Shown here: piece after piece, positions 60,146 to 64,000 of the stretch | How the letters are laid out: the number at the start of each line of letters is the position of its first letter | How positions within the stretch are numbered: the stretch's first letter is position 1 | Origin: an uncultured bacterium | Lineage (GTDB): Bacteria > Vulcanimicrobiota > Xenobia > Xenobiales > Xenobiaceae | Direction of reading: 5' to 3' | Assembly: GCA_934621605.1 (NCBI GenBank) | Contig: CAKTUZ010000002.1 | Coordinates: forward strand, 87,902-151,901 | DNA length: 64,000 nucleotides | Made by a program: the position numbers and the translations under genes | The notes under the pieces: generated by a model | Told to the model about the DNA's origin: nothing | Databases searched by the model: none | What the model saw: only the letters and a program-made list of their open reading frames with translations

Positions 60146-61291
60146 ATGGCTAGATATTTAGATGTAATTGAATGGCGTCCCAATGATCCTACTGCCTTGG
60201 TGGGCAGAGTTCCCGAAGAGGGCCCCGCTGACATCAGAATGGGTGCTCAGCTGATTGTCCGCGAAAGTCAAGCTGCCATCTTCTACCGCGACGGCCAAGC
60301 GATGGACACATTTAAAGCCGGTCGTCATACCCTTTCCACAGCCAATATTCCTCTCCTTACCGAGTTCCTTAGTCGCTTTACCAGCGGAAGCAATGTCTTT
60401 GCTGCCGAGGTTTATTTTGTAAACCAGCAAGTTATGACCGATCTCAAGTGGGGCACTCCCAACCCTATCGATCTTAAAGATCCCGATTTGGGCTGGGTAC
60501 AGTTACGTGCTTTCGGTACTATGTCTGTACGTATTGAAGATCCTCAGCTCTTCGTCAATACTTTAGTCGGTACTCGCTCCAGCTATAGCACCAAAGACTT
60601 AAATACCACTCTTAAAGGCAGCATCCGCACTCGCCTTAACGATCTTTTAAGCACTACTTTCAAATCTTATGCCAGCATTCGTAGCAATTTAGACGAACTG
60701 GTAGCCGCCATGAAAGTCAAGGTTAAAGATGACTTTGGCAAGTACGGTGTTTCTCTGCGTGACTTCTTTATTCAGGATGTGTCTGTACCTGAAGAGATTC
60801 AGGCAGCCTTCCGTAAACGTGCTACCATGGGTGCTTTGGGTGTACAAAATTATATGCAACTCAAAGCTGCCGATGCTCTGGGCGATATGGCCAACAACCA
60901 AGGCATGGTTGGCGGCGGCATGGGTGCCGGTATGGGCATGGGTATGGGCATGATGATGCCGCAAATGATGCAACAAGCTATGCAAAGCGGTATGCAAACC
61001 AATATCCAACAGCCGCAACCGGCTGTTCCTCAGCAAGCAGCCACTATTCCTTGCCCCAATTGTCAGCAGCCGGTAACTGCAGGCGGTAAGTTCTGCCCAA
61101 GTTGCGGAACTAAGATGATGCCTCCTGGTACCGTTCCTTGCCCCAATTGCCAAGCTCCCGTTCCCAGTGGCAGCAAGTTCTGCCCTGAATGCGGCACTAA
61201 GGTAGCTCCAGATAAGAAAGTATGCTCCTGCGGCGCTGAATTAGCTCCCGGCACTAAATTCTGCCCCGAATGCGGAGCCAAGCAAGCCTAA
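60146..61291 (+). CDS. SPFH domain / zinc-ribbon protein (YdjI-like)
   Basis: A 381-residue protein. Residues 1-240 match the SPFH 'virion core protein' group to which B. subtilis YdjI belongs (DIRMGAQLIVRESQAAIFYRDGQ, TFKAGRHTLSTANIP). A Gly/Met-rich linker (GGGMGAGMGMGMGMMMPQMM) follows, then three zinc-ribbon-like modules at the C-terminus (CPNC...CPSCGTK, CPNC...CPECGTK, CSCG...CPECGAK). SPFH proteins make membrane-bound scaffolds; YdjI recruits the PspA homologue in Bacillus. It is an operon partner of the coiled-coil gene. Confidence 0.88.
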   Translation: MARYLDVIEWRPNDPTALVGRVPEEGPADIRMGAQLIVRESQAAIFYRDGQAMDTFKAGRHTLSTANIPLLTEFLSRFTSGSNVFAAEVYFVNQQVMTDLKWGTPNPIDLKDPDLGWVQLRAFGTMSVRIEDPQLFVNTLVGTRSSYSTKDLNTTLKGSIRTRLNDLLSTTFKSYASIRSNLDELVAAMKVKVKDDFGKYGVSLRDFFIQDVSVPEEIQAAFRKRATMGALGVQNYMQLKAADALGDMANNQGMVGGGMGAGMGMGMGMMMPQMMQQAMQSGMQTNIQQPQPAVPQQAATIPCPNCQQPVTAGGKFCPSCGTKMMPPGTVPCPNCQAPVPSGSKFCPECGTKVAPDKKVCSCGAELAPGTKFCPECGAKQA

Positions 61292-61326
61292 TTTATCCCT
61301 ATTAGCATTATAATCTGTTAGAAATA

Positions 61327-61380
61327 AACCTTGTATCATTTTTTAATCTTAAAAATAGATACAGGGTTTTCTTTTTTTTT
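61327..61380 (+). terminator. Terminator after the SPFH gene
   Basis: AAACCTTGTATC pairs with GATACAGGGTTTT (G-U allowed), followed by a run of T interrupted by one C. It is 36 nt past the stop. Confidence 0.85.
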
Positions 61381-61418
61381 ATGAAAGTTAGTAATAATTT
61401 TCGAAGGAAAATTTACAT

Positions 61419-62636
61419 ATGGAAAATCAAAAACTGTCTTTTTTAGAACAACCACAAACGCGAAATATTATCAAAGAATTAGCTCAAAGTAAATTAGGCG
61501 GCACCGAAGAGTTTAAGCTTATCAAAAAATTGCACCACGACTTTACTTCTGAGGAAACTTCCTGGCTACTTAATCAAGTTAAACTGCGCCAAAAAGCGCT
61601 GCGCAAATTTCCAAGCGCTATGGTTGAAAAAATGTACTTTGAAGAGAAAGCCTTGGAGCAAGCCACATCCTGGCCTTTAGCTTTACACAGAGCACAAAAG
61701 CTACAATCTGTAGCTCCAGAAGGCCCTATTTTAGATCTAGGCTGCGGCATGGGTTGTGACGCTCTGGCTCTAGCTCATTATCGCCCAGTTATTGCTATAG
61801 ACTTGGAGCCAAGCAGATTAGATATTTTACAAGCCAATGCCCAAAGTTTAGCAGTACCTTATCCTATCCAAACTTTGCAACTAGACTATATCAAGAATAG
61901 GCTTCCCCAGGCAGCAGCTGCTTTTAGTGATCCGGCTCGTCGTATAGACAGCAAGCGCATTTATAAAGTGGAAGAAACTTTCCCACCCTTAAAAAAGGTT
62001 GTCGGACTGGCGAAATTTCTAGATATTCCTACTGCCATAAAATTGTCCCCCAGTTTTGATAAAACTCTACTTGAAGATTTACCTGGTGTCTCTTTAGAAT
62101 TTGTGGGACTCAATAAACAGTGTCGCGAGGCGGTACTGTGGCTCAATTGTTTTGCTGAGCCTTCTTTGCAAGCTTCTATTTATCTTAAGGACGAAACTTG
62201 GCACCAAGAGAGCCTTCCTCTAGGCCAAGAAATTCCCGTTGCCGTCGGCTCTATGCATGAAGGTCAATATCTTTACGAAATTGAGCCCGTTCTCTTGCGT
62301 GCCGGTCTCCTACATAAATATGCCGAAAAGCTTCAAGCTCATTTGTTTGACGAACAAACCAGCTGGCTTATCAGTGATAAGTTAATAGAAGAGCCTTTGG
62401 CTGACGCCTTTTTAATTACTGAAATTCATAAGTTCTCCTTAAAGACTTTACAAAAACGCATTAAAGATCTCGATATCGGTATTTTAGAAATTAAGAAACG
62501 CAACTCAGCTATCGAGCCGGAAATTATCAGACAAAAAGTAAAAACTTGTCCTACAAAAAATGCGATAACAGTTTTTGTCACCCGACAAAGTGGACAACCA
62601 CTCTTTATGTTAGGACAAAGGATCAGCCATTCGTGA
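61419..62636 (+). CDS. Class I SAM-dependent methyltransferase with THUMP-like domain
   Basis: A 405-residue protein. A helical N-domain is followed by the SAM motif I ILDLGCGMGCDALALA, the acidic loop VIAIDLEPSRL and FSDPARRI, a motif of the THUMP-like-domain methyltransferases of unknown RNA or protein substrate. The C-terminal THUMP-like domain spans about residues 300-400. AAGGAAA precedes the ATG. It overlaps the next gene by GTGA, so the two are translationally coupled. Confidence 0.85.
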   Translation: MENQKLSFLEQPQTRNIIKELAQSKLGGTEEFKLIKKLHHDFTSEETSWLLNQVKLRQKALRKFPSAMVEKMYFEEKALEQATSWPLALHRAQKLQSVAPEGPILDLGCGMGCDALALAHYRPVIAIDLEPSRLDILQANAQSLAVPYPIQTLQLDYIKNRLPQAAAAFSDPARRIDSKRIYKVEETFPPLKKVVGLAKFLDIPTAIKLSPSFDKTLLEDLPGVSLEFVGLNKQCREAVLWLNCFAEPSLQASIYLKDETWHQESLPLGQEIPVAVGSMHEGQYLYEIEPVLLRAGLLHKYAEKLQAHLFDEQTSWLISDKLIEEPLADAFLITEIHKFSLKTLQKRIKDLDIGILEIKKRNSAIEPEIIRQKVKTCPTKNAITVFVTRQSGQPLFMLGQRISHS

Positions 62637-63721
62637 AATTCCGGCAGCCATTATATTTCGTTCTGATATTAGCTCTGGAGTCGCTTTGCTGGCTGACCTC
62701 AGGCTGTTCCTGTAATGCGGAAAAATCAACTCAACTTGCTGTGTCTTCTCCACCTTCTTCCCCTACCATTCCAATGCAAGAAGAACGTACCAACGAGCGA
62801 TTAAAAGGGTTAAGCCAACGCGATCAGGATATTTTGCAAGCAGAAAATAATTTTATAAAATATTTCACCGTCAACTGTGTTCAGCAAAAAGCTATGCGCA
62901 AGCAAATTTTAACTGATGCCCAATTTATCAAAAGTCTGGGCAATCAATGTCCAGGACACCTTCCCTATCTGGCGACCTATTTGCAATATCAATACAAAGC
63001 GATATCTCCCCCCAGCTACAACGATCCCTGGCAGCAAGCAGCTTACGATTATATAATTTCCAGAACCAATCTAGCCGAAGAATTAACTGCTTGCCAACAG
63101 TATCGTACTGGAACCGATCATAAATTTTCGGCTATAAACCATATAGAAGTAGGTATGCTAAGTCGAGAGCGCGCCGATTTTCTATGTAATTTAGTCGCTA
63201 AAGCTGAACCGCTTGTCCAATTAAATGGTAAAACCGTAGTCGACATCGGCGGCGGGGTCGGTCTTTTGTTAGCAAAATTAACTCCTTATGTTAAGCTTTC
63301 AGGAAGCGGAAAGTTAATTTGTATCGATATTGAACCTAAATTAGCAGAGTTTAGTAATTTTATCGGTAAATATGACCCTACTTTTAAAAATATAGACTAT
63401 CGCCTAACTAACTCAAATGGAAAGGATATTCCTTTACAAAATAAAGAAGCCGATCTTATTTGTATTTTTGACGTTCATAATATTTACGATCAATTCAGTC
63501 CTACTAACGAAATCATACGCCGCCAAAGCGGCCAGCAATATTTGCTTAATTTAAAATCTAAACTAAAAGCCCATGGCTCTATACTAATTTACGATAGCGC
63601 TGAACTTATGGCCCCTGCCGAAATTGTAGAAGATATTGCCAAAAATGCCGATTTTGCAGTACATAATTTACCAATAAAAGAAGCTAATGGACATTATTTA
63701 CTGCAACTAACCAAACCTTAA
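62633..63721 (+). CDS. Predicted lipoprotein with methyltransferase-like fold
   Basis: The predicted product is 362 residues. GTG 62633 gives the N-terminus MKFRQPLYFVLILALESLCW then LTSGCSC, a lipoprotein signal with a lipobox-like TSGC. An earlier in-frame start at 62546 lies inside the upstream gene. The second half is a Rossmann methyltransferase fold: motif I VVDIGGGVGLLLAKL, acidic loop LICIDIEPKL, and LICIFDVHNIYD. A SAM methyltransferase fold outside the cytoplasm would lack SAM, so it may bind another ligand, be retained inside, or the N-terminus may be misread. Coupled to the upstream methyltransferase gene. Confidence 0.7.
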   Translation: MKFRQPLYFVLILALESLCWLTSGCSCNAEKSTQLAVSSPPSSPTIPMQEERTNERLKGLSQRDQDILQAENNFIKYFTVNCVQQKAMRKQILTDAQFIKSLGNQCPGHLPYLATYLQYQYKAISPPSYNDPWQQAAYDYIISRTNLAEELTACQQYRTGTDHKFSAINHIEVGMLSRERADFLCNLVAKAEPLVQLNGKTVVDIGGGVGLLLAKLTPYVKLSGSGKLICIDIEPKLAEFSNFIGKYDPTFKNIDYRLTNSNGKDIPLQNKEADLICIFDVHNIYDQFSPTNEIIRRQSGQQYLLNLKSKLKAHGSILIYDSAELMAPAEIVEDIAKNADFAVHNLPIKEANGHYLLQLTKP

Positions 63722-63863
63722 CAGTCGATGAACATTTCATATCGAAGTGTTTGCACCGTGCAGCTTTTATGGTATTTGCTGCGCCGATATTTGTGTTTTG
63801 AGTGCGTTCATTTTATGACTGGCAGGCATTTTATAGCGGTTGCGAGGCTAAGGTACAGGCGTC

Positions 63864-63985
63864 AAAGTCTCCGTTTCTTTGTTTGTTGGCTGCGTTTTAG
63901 CCTATAGCAAGCTTCAGGCGTTGCCGAGCCTTTCGCTTTGCTATAGGCTAAACTACGCTTTAAAAAATACAGAAACGGAGACTTT
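63864..63985. repeat. 122-bp nested inverted repeat
   Basis: Perfect 15-bp outer arms (AAAGTCTCCGTTTCT at 63864-63878, its complement at 63971-63985) enclose near-perfect inner arms TAGCCTATAGCAAGC (63898-63912) and GCTTTGCTATAGGCTA (63935-63950). It could fold into one long hairpin. There is no gene in 63722-64000. It resembles a small palindromic mobile element or a strong terminator for the lipoprotein gene. Confidence 0.75.
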
Positions 63986-64000
63986 TAATCTTCGCAAGCT

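Noticed and set aside
60689..61153. A 154-codon minus-strand reading frame with His-rich repeats
   Set aside because: It is the complement of the Met/Gly-rich linker and zinc ribbons of the SPFH gene.

Overview
This is a gene-dense bacterial chromosome segment of moderate GC content, using the standard bacterial code (ATG, GTG and TTG starts; TGA, TAA and TAG stops). It carries 54 protein genes, including one cut by the left edge, two tRNA genes, one transposase remnant and several degenerate insertion-sequence ends. There is no rRNA, CRISPR array or prophage. The organism looks like an uncultivated diderm: a heptose phosphatase (GmhB) suggests LPS, and PilT plus pseudopilins show type IV pili. 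CofE and an F420-dependent glucose-6-phosphate dehydrogenase relative show F420 use. YqeB, YqeC and a MocA-like protein point to a selenium-dependent molybdenum hydroxylase encoded elsewhere. Eukaryotic-type Ser/Thr kinases are also present. This mix would suit a lineage such as Eremiobacterota/Xenobia or Armatimonadota, but that placement is a weak guess.

Layout. 1-3.6 kb: a partial 4Fe-4S membrane protein, an ATP-grasp enzyme and an M3 peptidase. 3.7-9.0 kb: two divergent minor-pilin/pseudopilin operons. 9.0-13.9 kb: an accessory island with an R-S-E ADP-ribosyltransferase-like protein, a small partner gene, and two tandem thermolysin-like metalloproteases. 14-17 kb: an M16 peptidase pair. 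17-28.4 kb: housekeeping genes (metF, ferredoxin, def-fmt, der, plsC-cmk, gmhB, priA) and two exported proteins. 28.5-45.3 kb: a kinase-TPR protein, CCA-adding enzyme, tethered solute-binding protein, nfo, rarA, a UPF0210 protein, pilT, plsY and a second M16 pair. 45.5-45.8 kb: tRNA-Gln and tRNA-Glu with a near-consensus promoter and tandem terminators. 46-53 kb: a 5'-nucleotidase, Mo-hydroxylase maturation genes interrupted by recQ, an IS200/IS605 remnant and cofE. 53-57.8 kb: tsaE-tsaB-rimI-tsaD followed by the F420 enzyme, and a second kinase. 58-63.7 kb: a phosphodiesterase, a YqeG phosphatase, a coiled-coil/SPFH zinc-ribbon pair, and two methyltransferase-fold proteins, one of them a predicted lipoprotein. 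A 122-bp nested inverted repeat lies near the right edge.

The most unusual part is 9.0-13.9 kb. Three proteins with toxin or effector folds lack classical signal peptides but share a similar short N-terminal segment, and a degenerate transposon end lies in the promoter region between the divergent genes. Remnant IS200/IS605 ends recur in at least four intergenic positions and may preserve fragments of the RNA-coding end of lost TnpB elements.
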